Both the position numbers and the translations under genes were made by a program. The notes below the pieces were generated by a model. That model saw only the letters and a list, made by a program, of their open reading frames with translations, was not told the origin of the DNA and ran no database searches. A stretch of DNA of 64,000 nucleotides from Haloarchaeobius salinus (lineage in GTDB: Archaea > Halobacteriota > Halobacteria > Halobacteriales > Natrialbaceae). Position 1 is the first letter of the stretch; every line of letters starts with the position of its first letter. Location of the stretch: the NCBI RefSeq assembly GCF_024464185.1, contig NZ_JANHAU010000005.1:1-64000 (forward strand), read 5' to 3'. Shown piece by piece: positions 41,892 to 51,300 of this stretch.

Positions 41892-42694
41892 GTGCCGAAG
41901 ACGCGGAGGAAACGGTGGAGAGAGGGGCAACGGCCGACGTTCCAGCATCGGCGACGGGTGGGACCGTCATCGAGCTGCGCGACGTCGAATTCGGCTACAC
42001 CGCCACGCCGGTCGTCGAGGACGTCTCCCTCTCGATAACCGAGGGGGAGTACGTCGCGGTCGTCGGGCCGAACGGGTCGGGCAAGTCGACGCTGATGCAG
42101 CTCATGCTCGGCCTGCTCGAGCCCGACAGCGGCGAGGCACGACTGTTCGGCGAGCCAGCGCATCGGTTCGACGACGGGGAACGGCTCGGCTACGTCGCCC
42201 AGCACGCCAGCGCCTCGAAGGAGATGCCCATCACGGTCCGCGAGGTCGTGAACATGGGTCGGTTCCCACACGTCGGCTTCGGCCGCCTCTGGGAGGAGGA
42301 CAGGGAGATCGTCGACGAGGCGCTGGCGACGGTCGGGATGTCGGCGTTCGCGGACCGGCGCATCACGCAGCTCTCCGGGGGCCAGCGTCAGCGAGCCTTC
42401 ATCGCGCGTGCGCTGGCGGGCGAGGCCGAACTGCTGGTGCTCGACGAGCCGACGGTCGGCGTCGATGCGGAATCGGTGCAGGCGTTCTACGAACTCCTCC
42501 AGTCGCTGAACGACCGGGGAATCACCGTCCTGCTCATCGAACACGACCTCGGTGCCGTGACCGAGCACGCCGAACGCGTCGTCTGTCTCAACCGCGAGGT
42601 GTACTTCGACGGTCCCACCGACGAGTTCGTCGAGAGCGACGCGCTCGGCCGCGCCTTCGGGACGGCCGCGAACTTCCTGGGTGAGCGACAATGA
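41888..42694 (+). CDS. znuC: Zinc ABC transporter ATPase
   Basis: A 268-residue ATPase with Walker A GPNGSGKST, signature LSGGQRQRAFIA, Walker B LLVLDEPTVGVD and H-loop LIEHD. Residues 1-27 are an acidic extension not needed for the domain. It energises metal uptake with ZnuA and ZnuB. ATG 41888 overlaps the znuA stop, and its own stop overlaps znuB (ATGA), so the three are tightly coupled. ORF starts further upstream are out of family. Confidence 0.92.
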   Translation: MSAEDAEETVERGATADVPASATGGTVIELRDVEFGYTATPVVEDVSLSITEGEYVAVVGPNGSGKSTLMQLMLGLLEPDSGEARLFGEPAHRFDDGERLGYVAQHASASKEMPITVREVVNMGRFPHVGFGRLWEEDREIVDEALATVGMSAFADRRITQLSGGQRQRAFIARALAGEAELLVLDEPTVGVDAESVQAFYELLQSLNDRGITVLLIEHDLGAVTEHAERVVCLNREVYFDGPTDEFVESDALGRAFGTAANFLGERQ

Positions 42695-43713
42695 CGGGGA
42701 CGCTCGCGGCAGTGTGGCTCCAGTCCACCCCGAACGAGACGCTCGATACGGCGTTGGCACCGATGTACTGGCTCCTCGACCTCTGGTCGGGTGCGATGTC
42801 GTGGCTCGCCCGGACGGCCGGCATCGAGATGCTGAGCTACGGCTTCATGCAGCGGGGCATCCTCGTCGGCCTCTGCATCGGGGTCATGGCACCGCTCATC
42901 GGGACGTTCCTGGTGCACAGACAGCTCGCACTCATCGGCGACGCCCTCGCCCACACCGCGTTCGCGGGCGTCGCGGTCGGGCTGTTCCTCAACGCGGCCA
43001 TCGACCTCGGGGTGACGCCGTACCTGACGGCGGTCGTCGTGGCGATGATCGCCGCGCTGTTCATCGAACTCATCTCGGAGGTGACCGACGCGTACAACGA
43101 CGTGTCGATGGCCATCGTGCTGTCGACCGGTTTCGCCATCGGGACGACACTCATCAGCATCAACGCGGGCGGATTGACGGTCAGCGTCGACCAGTACCTC
43201 TTCGGGAACCTCTCGACGGTGACCTCCCAGAGCGCCGCCATCCTCCTCGTGCTGTTCGCCATCATCGTCGGCGTCGTCGCCCTGACGCGCAACCAGTTGC
43301 TCTACGTCACCTTCGACGAGACGGCGGCGGAGGTCGCCGGCATCTCCGTGAGCTGGTACAACCGTATCATGGTGATGCTGACCGCGCTCGTCGTCGTCGG
43401 CGCGATGCAGATAATGGGCGTCATCCTCGTGGCGGCGATGCTCGTGGTCCCCGTGGCGGGCGCATCGCAGGTCGCCAGGAGCTTCAACGAATCGTTGCTC
43501 GTCTCCATCGTACTCGCCGAGCTCTCGGTGCTGCTCGGCATCGCAGTCTCGTACGAGATCGGCGCGACTGCCGGCGGTGTGGTCGTCCTGTGTGGCGTGG
43601 GTATCTACGCGGTCGCCGTGGCCATCGGGAAGCTCCAGACCAGCCTCGGGGACCAGTCCGCGCCCGAGATGGGGAGCATCGACGTTACCGAGGGCCAGTC
43701 GAAGGCGGACTGA
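42691..43713 (+). CDS. znuB: Zinc ABC transporter permease
   Basis: A 340-residue membrane protein of the ABC-3 family, with about eight or nine helices and the coupling motif near TFDETAAEVAGIS. It forms the metal channel with ZnuC. The N-terminal 45 residues include an extra hydrophobic stretch that is longer than in bacterial members. The C-terminus is acidic and soluble (about 315-340). Confidence 0.92.
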   Translation: MTGTLAAVWLQSTPNETLDTALAPMYWLLDLWSGAMSWLARTAGIEMLSYGFMQRGILVGLCIGVMAPLIGTFLVHRQLALIGDALAHTAFAGVAVGLFLNAAIDLGVTPYLTAVVVAMIAALFIELISEVTDAYNDVSMAIVLSTGFAIGTTLISINAGGLTVSVDQYLFGNLSTVTSQSAAILLVLFAIIVGVVALTRNQLLYVTFDETAAEVAGISVSWYNRIMVMLTALVVVGAMQIMGVILVAAMLVVPVAGASQVARSFNESLLVSIVLAELSVLLGIAVSYEIGATAGGVVVLCGVGIYAVAVAIGKLQTSLGDQSAPEMGSIDVTEGQSKAD

Positions 43714-43823
43714 TGGGACGAGTCCGGACCGACTGTCGGTCCTGCAAACCCGTCGTCGGCGACCGGACGTCGAGCGTGCAACCCCAGCGCCAGACGCTCC
43801 ACACGAGGGGCTCCGGAGGCAGG

Positions 43824-44696
43824 TCAAGCGTCCGGGAGCCCGCGCCGTGAGCGGTCTGCAACGTCGTATTCGACCGCCGTGACACGCGCTCGCCAGTACG
43901 GTGACGCCCCCGTGGAGGTCTCCCACTCGACGCGTGCTTCGGTCGGAACACGGACGCCGTCGTGCCACTCGTACTCGCCGAAGTGGCCCGTCCACGGGAG
44001 GAAGTCGTCGTCTTCCTGCCGATAGCGGCGCTCGGCGGTGACCCGTTCGACCAGGCCGGCATCGTCGAAGTGGAACACGAGCGATGCCGCCGTCGAGCCG
44101 TCGACGATAGTCGCCTTCGCGCGATTCTCGTCCACGGGCTCCCACGCGACACCGTTGGACGGGAGCAATGCGGACGGTACCCAGGGGCCCTCGGCGAGGT
44201 ACCGCAGCAGTTCGCTCCGGTCCATCTCCGGGTTCGACGGCGCGGTCGCGACCGGAACGACACCGAGGGCGAGTGCCCGGAGCGAGCCCGCACCGCCCTC
44301 GTAGGCGTCGACGACGCGGACCGGAACGAGCGGTGCCGCGTGGATGCTCGCGTCCCAGACGAACCCCGGCGGGTCGACGGTGACGTGCTGGGTCGCGGTC
44401 ATCGGCCGCCACTCGTCGCCGAGCAGGAACGACCCCTGCTGGTGCAGCCGTGCGGTCCGAGGGAGTGCTCGCTCCGGAGCCAGCACCGCGTCGAAGTACC
44501 GACGGACTGGAGACGGGAGGTCGGACAGCCCGTCGACCGCATCGAGTTCGACTGCCGGTCGCCCCGCGGCTGCGAGGAGACCGTCGACCCGGCGACGTGT
44601 CGACCGTTCGGTCCGGACCCGACCGACCACGAGACCGACAGCACCGACCAGCAGGCCGCCGATGGTGACCAGGCCCAGGCGTTTCCGCAGCGTCAT
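43824..44696 (-). CDS. DUF6544-like protein with N-terminal membrane anchor
   Basis: A 290-residue protein. A single N-terminal helix (about 8-26) anchors a soluble domain with LPSPVRRYFDAVLAPERAL, GDEWRPMTATQHV, DPPGFVWDASI, LLRYLAEGPWVPSALLPS and RVPTEARVEW, the order seen in DUF6544 (formerly DUF6920) proteins. Their role is unknown. The start overlaps the stop of the small membrane protein gene (44693) by ATGA, so they are one transcript. The gene ends 110 nt from znuB, convergent. Confidence 0.8.
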   Translation of the reverse strand: MTLRKRLGLVTIGGLLVGAVGLVVGRVRTERSTRRRVDGLLAAAGRPAVELDAVDGLSDLPSPVRRYFDAVLAPERALPRTARLHQQGSFLLGDEWRPMTATQHVTVDPPGFVWDASIHAAPLVPVRVVDAYEGGAGSLRALALGVVPVATAPSNPEMDRSELLRYLAEGPWVPSALLPSNGVAWEPVDENRAKATIVDGSTAASLVFHFDDAGLVERVTAERRYRQEDDDFLPWTGHFGEYEWHDGVRVPTEARVEWETSTGASPYWRARVTAVEYDVADRSRRGLPDA

Positions 44697-44893
44697 GCCG
44701 TTCGTCCCCCGCCGTCGGCGTTGCGCGTCGCGGCCCCGACGCCGACGAGTACGAGGGCGAGCGTTCCGAGCACGGGGAGCGGGACCTCGACCTGGTAGTC
44801 GAACACCACGACCGACGCACCGGCGACGAACAGCAGCAGTCCGAGGAGTAGCGTCAGGTTCCCTGCGAGTGACCGATTGCTCCGTTTGTTCAT
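44693..44893 (-). CDS. Small two-helix membrane protein, 66 aa
   Basis: A 66-residue protein with two hydrophobic helices (about 12-32 and 36-56) and a short acidic or polar tail. I do not recognise a family. ATG 44893 begins MNKRSNRSLAG; the ORF upstream is not conserved. It overlaps the DUF6544-like gene by ATGA, so both probably act in the membrane together. Confidence 0.65.
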   Translation of the reverse strand: MNKRSNRSLAGNLTLLLGLLLFVAGASVVVFDYQVEVPLPVLGTLALVLVGVGAATRNADGGGRTA

Positions 44894-45038
44894 ACGTTGT
44901 GATACGTCAGGTGACCACATCTGACTACTGCTGGCTCCCACCACCTGAGAACCAGAACGAGGGCTCTCGGGGCCCCGTCGTTCCCATCCGGTGAGACGGA
45001 CCGTCCGAGTTCAAGTCCACTCACGGCGTCTCTAGAGC

Positions 45039-45629
45039 ATGGAAACTACCGTCACCACCAGAACCAAAAAGCGGCCCCGCAGGGAGGGCGGATTCCCGGC
45101 GTACGGCCCCGTCGACGCGGCCCTCGGCTACTGGCTGTTCTACGTCGTCGTCGATCGGGCGACACCGACCGTCGTCGACCTGTTCGCCGGGCGCGTGCTC
45201 GAACTCTCGCCGTCGCTGGTCCGGCTCGGACTCGCGGCGCTGCTCTGGTTCGTGCTCGCCGTGACGCTGCTCGACCAGCTACGGACACAGTTCGACGCCC
45301 TCACCCGCCGCTCGGTTCCCGAGCGTGACTGGTGGTCCGTCTCCCGGCTGGTTCCGGATCAGTACTGGATGCTGGCGTACGGCCTGGGGACCGTGCTGGC
45401 CGGTGCGACGGCACTCGTCACCTTCGAGGTCGGCACTGCTGCGGCGGTGACACTCATCGAGAGCGTCGCGACGGTCGACGTGGCGGCCATCTCCCTTCTG
45501 GACGTGGTCGCAGTCGTGGTGTTCTTCGTCTCCTTCGCGGTGGCCTCGTTCAGCCTCGACCGACTGGCGATTCGGGCCATCCGCGTGCTGCTGGCCGGGG
45601 AGCGCGTGTCCACTGCACCGAAACGCTGA
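45039..45629 (+). CDS. Four-helix membrane protein of unknown function
   Basis: A 196-residue protein with about four hydrophobic helices (about 25-45, 60-85, 105-130, 145-175). The N-terminus is basic (METTVTTRTKKRPRREGG) and the loops carry DRATPTVVDLFAG and RSVPERDWW. I do not recognise a family. It is followed at 90 nt by the Ca/Na antiporter gene on the same strand. Confidence 0.65.
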   Translation: METTVTTRTKKRPRREGGFPAYGPVDAALGYWLFYVVVDRATPTVVDLFAGRVLELSPSLVRLGLAALLWFVLAVTLLDQLRTQFDALTRRSVPERDWWSVSRLVPDQYWMLAYGLGTVLAGATALVTFEVGTAAAVTLIESVATVDVAAISLLDVVAVVVFFVSFAVASFSLDRLAIRAIRVLLAGERVSTAPKR

Positions 45630-45719
45630 GGGGGGCCGACGTGGACAGACCAGTCACGGAACCGGTCCGGCGGACGGTGGCGACCCCACCAACGAGTAGA
45701 CCGGCGTGAGGTCCAGCCC

Positions 45720-46637
45720 GTGCTCGAACAGTACATCCTCTTCGTCGGCGGGCTCGCACTCCTCGTGGTCGGTGCGGAGCGGGCCGTCTCCTCGGCGGGC
45801 GACCTCGCGCTCTACTACGGCGTCTCGAAGCTGTTCGTCGGCGTCAGCGTCATCGCCGTGGGGACGTCCGTACCGGAGATGACGACCTCCGTCTACGCCG
45901 CTTCGTACGGTGCAGGGGACCTGCTGGTCGGGAACATCGTCGGGTCGGAGACCGCACAGATCACGCTCGCCATCGGGGTGGTGGCGCTCATCTCCCCCAT
46001 CGTCGCCCAGCGGCGGAACGTGATGGTGTACGGCGGGGCGATGGTGCTCTCGATGATCATCATGATACTCACCATCGAGGACGGCGAGATTATCCGTTCC
46101 GAGGGGTTCCTGATGATGCTCTCGTACGTCTTCTTCATCTACACGATGTACACCAACGAAGGTGGCGAGGAGATCACCGAGGAGGTCGTCGAGCGCGAGC
46201 CGCCCCGGCGGACGGTCCCGTGGATCGTCCTCGGGCTCGGGATGGTCGTCCTCGGCGGCCACATCATGGTGACCGCCGGCGTCGAGATCGCACGCGCCGT
46301 CGGCATCTCCGAGTACATCGTCGGCCTGCTCACCGGGCTGGGAACGACCGCGCCGGAGATCGTGGTCGCGGGTATCGCGGCCCGCGGGGGTGAGGAGGGC
46401 ATCTCTGTGGGAGCCATCCTCGGGAGCAACATCACCGACCCCGTCTTCTCCCTCGGCATCGGACCGCTGTTCTACGACGTCGCCCTCGAGGACCCCGGCG
46501 GCGTCGTCTCCTCGGCGCAGTACATGCTCGTCGTCTCGTTGCTGGTGCTCGGCCTGTTCTACTGGCAGCGGGGCATCGACCGCCGGGCGGCGGTGCTCTG
46601 TCTGTTGCTGTATCCACCGAGCTTCTACATCGCCTAG
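45720..46637 (+). CDS. Ca2+/cation antiporter (YrbG/CaxA-like)
   Basis: A 305-residue membrane protein with ten hydrophobic helices in two inverted repeats. Each repeat has the alpha-motif of the family: VIAVGTSVPEMTTSVYAAS with GNIVGSE in the first, and GLGTTAPEIVVAGIAA with GAILGSNITDP in the second. The Glu residues in PE bind the cation. The protein exchanges Ca2+ against Na+ or H+. It starts at GTG 45720; no ATG lies near it. Confidence 0.9.
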   Translation: MLEQYILFVGGLALLVVGAERAVSSAGDLALYYGVSKLFVGVSVIAVGTSVPEMTTSVYAASYGAGDLLVGNIVGSETAQITLAIGVVALISPIVAQRRNVMVYGGAMVLSMIIMILTIEDGEIIRSEGFLMMLSYVFFIYTMYTNEGGEEITEEVVEREPPRRTVPWIVLGLGMVVLGGHIMVTAGVEIARAVGISEYIVGLLTGLGTTAPEIVVAGIAARGGEEGISVGAILGSNITDPVFSLGIGPLFYDVALEDPGGVVSSAQYMLVVSLLVLGLFYWQRGIDRRAAVLCLLLYPPSFYIA

Positions 46638-46870
46638 CAGACGGGAGATGGAGTCCGGTCTCGACCGTTCAGGGGCTCCAGAATCGTCGGGAACGGGCGG
46701 TTCGTCCTCGGTCGTGCTCGAGTGTGTCTCCGTGGTCGGCCCGTCCTCGCGGCGGTTGTACCGGGAGACCCCACCGACGACGGCAGCACGAGGATGGCGA
46801 GCGGGACGACGAGAACGAACAGGACGACGAGTATCTCCAGAAGTCCGAATGTCCGTAGTGGTCTCCTCAC
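46634..46870 (-). CDS. Possible small membrane protein, 78 aa
   Basis: The frame starts at GTG 46870 with VRRPLRTFGLLEILVV followed by one strongly hydrophobic helix and a basic tail. Its stop overlaps the antiporter stop on the opposite strand (shared CTAG). The hydrophobic stretch is convincing, but the Arg/Thr-rich tail is unlike usual acidic haloarchaeal proteins, so it may be fortuitous. Family unknown. Confidence 0.35.
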   Translation of the reverse strand: MRRPLRTFGLLEILVVLFVLVVPLAILVLPSSVGSPGTTAARTGRPRRHTRARPRTNRPFPTILEPLNGRDRTPSPVC

Positions 46871-46905
46871 CCACGTGCCCCCGTCCACAGTCCGAACTCC
46901 CCTAG

Positions 46906-47067
46906 CAGGGAGCCGCGGCCATCGCCATAGCAGCCGCCAGTTCGAGCGGCGGCCGGCCCGACGCGGCGGACATCGCACGGGAGGCTGGGCGCTCGTCGTC
47001 GACCGCCAGCGAAGACCTCCAACGCGCCGAATCCGTGGTGCTCGCGGCGCTGTTCGACGGCCGAGAT
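46906..47067 (+). pseudogene. Fragment of an HTH_10 (Bat-type) DNA-binding domain
   Basis: After a TAG at 46903, one frame reads AIAIAAASSSGGRPDAADIA, then REAGRSSSTASEDLQRAESV and VLAALFDGRDE. The DIAREAG...STASEDLQRAE pattern resembles the C-terminal HTH_10 domain of bacterioopsin-activator proteins (compare SGEDIAEEMDITQPTLNKHL at the end of the gene at 48345). No start codon precedes it and the frame continues as unrelated sequence, so it is a remnant of a lost regulator. The reverse strand of the next gene begins at 47072. Confidence 0.4.
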
Positions 47068-47071
47068 GAGA

Positions 47072-48235
47072 CTACCCACGAGGGCTCGGGAGGAACTCGC
47101 CCCCGAGGTCGAGCGCACGGAGCGTCGCGTCCACACACAGCGAGACCTCTCCATCCGGTACGAACGATTCGAACCAGGACTGGACATCGTCACGTGTCGC
47201 CTCCCTGATGCCGAGCGTCCGGGCACGCCTGTCCCTCGCGTAGTGTTCTATCGCGGCTGTACAGTCCTCGGCCGTCCGAAGCGAGGACGCGAGCACCATG
47301 GCGTCCTCGACGGCGAGCGTCGTGTCGAGCCCGCCCGCCCAGCCGAGCGGTGTGGCCGCTGTTCCGCAGAACACCACGGACCCGGCGAACCACGTGGATT
47401 CGACGGTCGGGTCGGGGAGCAGCCGGTAGGTGCTCCGGTCGGGGATGCGTCCGCCGAGGACGGTCGCGATCGAGTCGTCGGTAGCATCGAGGACCGCGTC
47501 CGCGCGGCCACGCGGGTCGGAGTCGGAGCCGGGACGCCGTGGAAACCTGACGCTGACTGCGAGTTCGTCCGACACCGATGCCGCGGACAGGAGTGCGCGA
47601 CGGTCCCATCGCTCCCAGAGACACTCGTCCCACGACGACGGCCGCTCGGTACGAACGGTCCACTCGTGCATTCCCGTCTCGAACTCGTGAACCGTGTCCG
47701 TGAGGGTTCCGAGGAACGAGTTCGGTCCGTCGGCCGCGACGACGAGATCGAACGTCGTGCGCGACCCGTCGTCGAACGATACAGCCACGCCATCCGGCGT
47801 CTCCCGAACGGATGTGACGTCTGCCTGTCGCTGCGGACTGTCACACGACCGGCGGAAGCGACGACGGAGTTCTCGACGTTCGACCAGGACCGGTGGGGAT
47901 GCGTCGTCCACCGGGGAGAGTGTCGCCGACTCGACGCCGCTGGCGACGCTGAGACGGTCGACCGGTGAGCCGACGCCATCGAGGTCGACCGCGGGAACGA
48001 CCGTGGCGAGTGCGTCGAACGTCGAACGGGAGAGGCGGACGACGTCGGCGGAGATGGCCGCTTCGTGTCGCCCGGTCACGAGCGTCGGTCGGTGACCGGT
48101 CCGTTCGAGGAGTGCGGTCACCACGAACGCGGTCACGGTTCCACCGACGACGAGGATCCGAGCGTCGCTGGGGGGGTCGTCAGCAGGCTCGAAGGGGGTG
48201 ACGCCAACGAGCGGCGGAGGGAGGCGGCTCGACAT
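47072..48235 (-). CDS. FAD-binding monooxygenase-like protein
   Basis: A 387-residue protein with the overall layout of PHBH-type FAD enzymes. A Rossmann start (ILVVGGTVTAFVVTALLERTG, about 27-47) lacks the strict GxGxxG; a middle DG motif is VVAADGPNSFLG, and the second FAD signature is CGTAATPLGWAGGLDTTLA followed by VEDAMVLA (about 310-340). Weak first motif and an Asp-lacking GTAATP make FAD binding likely but not certain. It is divergent from the Bat-like regulator gene (109 nt between starts). ATG 48235 begins MSSRLPPPLVG; the longer frame is a shadow. Confidence 0.75.
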   Translation of the reverse strand: MSSRLPPPLVGVTPFEPADDPPSDARILVVGGTVTAFVVTALLERTGHRPTLVTGRHEAAISADVVRLSRSTFDALATVVPAVDLDGVGSPVDRLSVASGVESATLSPVDDASPPVLVERRELRRRFRRSCDSPQRQADVTSVRETPDGVAVSFDDGSRTTFDLVVAADGPNSFLGTLTDTVHEFETGMHEWTVRTERPSSWDECLWERWDRRALLSAASVSDELAVSVRFPRRPGSDSDPRGRADAVLDATDDSIATVLGGRIPDRSTYRLLPDPTVESTWFAGSVVFCGTAATPLGWAGGLDTTLAVEDAMVLASSLRTAEDCTAAIEHYARDRRARTLGIREATRDDVQSWFESFVPDGEVSLCVDATLRALDLGGEFLPSPRG

Positions 48236-48344
48236 CGATGGGAGACAGTCTTTCGTCTCGGGGGATAAGTCGGTGAGCGCGGTTTCTGAACCTGAAACGG
48301 GACCGTCCGGGAGTACTTTGCCGCTGGATACTGAATCTCGGCCC

Positions 48345-51300
48345 ATGTCAGGGTTGGACGACCGAGGGGGAGTGCTTCTCGTTGGGGACGAGGGGGGACC
48401 CGTCGCGACACTCCTCGGCGGTTCGAACACCGGAGGGGGATGGGGTGGGTCGGTCGAGTTGTCCCGGCTCTCCCCGTCGTTCGACGGCGACCTCGACCAG
48501 TACGGGGTCGCGGTGATCGATGGAACGGACGCCGTCGGAACGGCCGGGGCCAGTATCGTGGAGGCTGTCTCGGCACTGCAGTCGGCAGACGGTGAACTAC
48601 CCGTGGTCCCCATTCTCCCCGAGGACGAGGAGACGCCGGCCGACGAGTTGCTCTCGACGGGTGCGACCGTGGTCCTACCCTGGGTCACGGCCCGTGAGCA
48701 GCCGGCGACGACCGTCGAGCTGCTTGCTGACGTTGCGCGTCGGGCGGCTTCAGACGGGGTACTGGAGCGGACGGGTGGGAACACCGAACAGCGAGCGCGC
48801 AGGGTGGAACAAACGCACCTCGACGCTGCATTCGAGGCGAATCCGGACCCCGTGGTCGTCGCCGAGACGGAGACGGGGGATATCGTTCACGCGACGGGGG
48901 GCTTCGCCGACCTCGTCGGGTTCGACACCGCGGAGATACGCGAACGTGGTTTCGAGGGCCTCGCCGCCTCGTCGGCCGGCGATGGGCGGACACCGCTTTC
49001 GGCGCTCGAGGCCGTCACCGCCGGCGAAGGTCCGGTCAGGGTCGAGTGGGAGGTCGCAACCGCGAGCGGCCACCGGCGATGGCTGGAGGCGGCGGTGGAC
49101 GAGACCGAGGTTGCCGGGGAGCGATTCCTCGTCTCGGCCATGCGCGACGCGACGCGCCGCCGTGCCGAACGACCCGACCTCGACCACATCATGGCCGCCT
49201 CCAAGACGGCGACGACGTTCCACGACCCGGAGACCGCCGCCATCATCGAGACCAGCAGCGGTTTCGCGGAGGCGCTCGGCTACGAGGACCGCGATGCGGT
49301 GCTGTCGGCCGGGCTCGATGCCGTCGAACCGGTAGGGGAGTCGGACACACTCACGGCGTTCCGCGAGACAGTGCGCCAGGTGGGCCAGAGTGCGACGATG
49401 GAGACCGAGGAGTGGGCGACGACCGATCGTGACGGCGACACCGTCCGGTTCCAGCTGTTCCTCTCGCCCGGCGTCGCCGAGGGAGAGCCGATCGTCATCT
49501 GCCAGTGGACTGATGTGACCGAACGCCGGGAGCTGGAGCGGACGTATCGGGAGGTGTTCGAGAACGTGAGCGACGGCCTCGTCGTCCACGAGCCCGGGAC
49601 GGGCGAGATAGTCGAGGTCAACGGCCGGTTCTGCGAGATGATGGGGTACGACCGCGACGAACTCATCGGTGAGAGCGTCGGTATCATCACAGCCGGCGAC
49701 GAGGGCTACTCGTTCGAGCGGGCACGGAGCCTCATCGGTCGCGCAGAGGAGCGAGGCCCCCAGCTGTTCGAGTGGCAGAACGAGCACGCGGACGGCCACA
49801 CGTTCCCGGTCGAGGTCCACCTGTCATTGGTCGAGATTCACGGGAGTGAGCGCGTCCTCGCGAGCGTCCGCGACATCACGGAGCGGAAGCGCCGAGAGCG
49901 GGAGTTCGAGCAGATATTCAACAACGTGAACGACGCCATCGCGGTGCACGACCCCGAGACCGGTGAGTTCATCGACGTGAACGACTCCTACGTCGACCAG
50001 TTCGGGTACGACCCCGAGACGATCCGGGAGCTCGGTGTAGCGGGCCTGAGCCTCACGGAGGACGGGTTCACGACGGAACAGAACCAGGGCATCATCCAAC
50101 GCGTGGCGGCGACCGGAGAGCCGGAGACGGTCGAGTGGCGGGTCGAACACGCCAACGGCGACGAACGCATCTACGAGGCAAAGGCGACCGCGGCGACCAT
50201 CGACGGGGAGCACCGCGTCGTGGTCATCAACCGTGACATCACGGAGCGGAGAGAACGCGAGAGGGAACTGCGGCGGACACAGCGTCAGTTCCGGCAGATC
50301 TCGGAAGCAGTCGACGAAGTCATCCATCTCGCGTCCGCGGACCTGTCGGAGACCCATTACCTCAGCCCGTCGTACGAAGATATCTGGGGCCGCCCTGTCG
50401 AGGAGATGTACGAGGATTCGTTCTCCTTCGAGGAGACGGTCCACCCCGACGACCGAGCGGGCTTCCTCGCGTTCCTCGACGAGGTGACGACCGAGTTGAC
50501 CGACCCCGATATCGACGAGGCCGACCAGTACAGCTACGACTACCGGGTCCAGCGCGACGACGGCGAGGTCCGCTGGGTCTCCGGACGGCTCTACCCCATC
50601 CACGACGCCGAGGGCCGGGCGATCCGGCTCGTCTCCGTGAACCGCGACGTGACCGAGACGAGACAGCGCCAGCAGACGCTCGAATCGTTCCAGGACGCGA
50701 CGGCCGAACTGACGACGGCCGATTCGACCGACGAGGCTTGCCGGACTGCTGTCGAGGCCGCGAGCGACGTGTTCGGCCTGCAAGCGGTGTCGGTCCACAC
50801 GTACGACGGGGACGACGGGCGACTGGTTCCAACCGCCGCGACCGATGCACTGGGACCGGCCGAGGCCCTCCCAACCTGGGACGCCAGCGATACCGTGCCG
50901 TGGGAAGCCTTCGTCGATGAACGGGTGGTCCGAACCGACGTGGACGACGATCCCGCGTTCTCGTTCGGCCCCGAGCGCCCCCTCCTGATGATGCCGCTCT
51001 CCGGCCACGGTGTGATGACGGTCTGGGCCGAGGACGAGACGCCGGTCGAGACCGCTCACCTCATCGCAGCGACACTGGAGGGAGCCCTCAACCACGTCGT
51101 CGGGGAGCGCCGGCTGGAGTCCCAGCGGGCGGAGCTCCAGGCGCAGACGGAACGCGCGGACCAGCTCGCACGGATCGCCGAACTGAACAGGCGCGTCGAG
51201 GCCGCGATAACCGACCAGTCGACCCGGGTGGGCGTCGCGAGAGCAGTCTGTGAGCGACTCGTGGAAATCGAGTCGTTCGCTCACGCGTGGGTCGCCGAGG

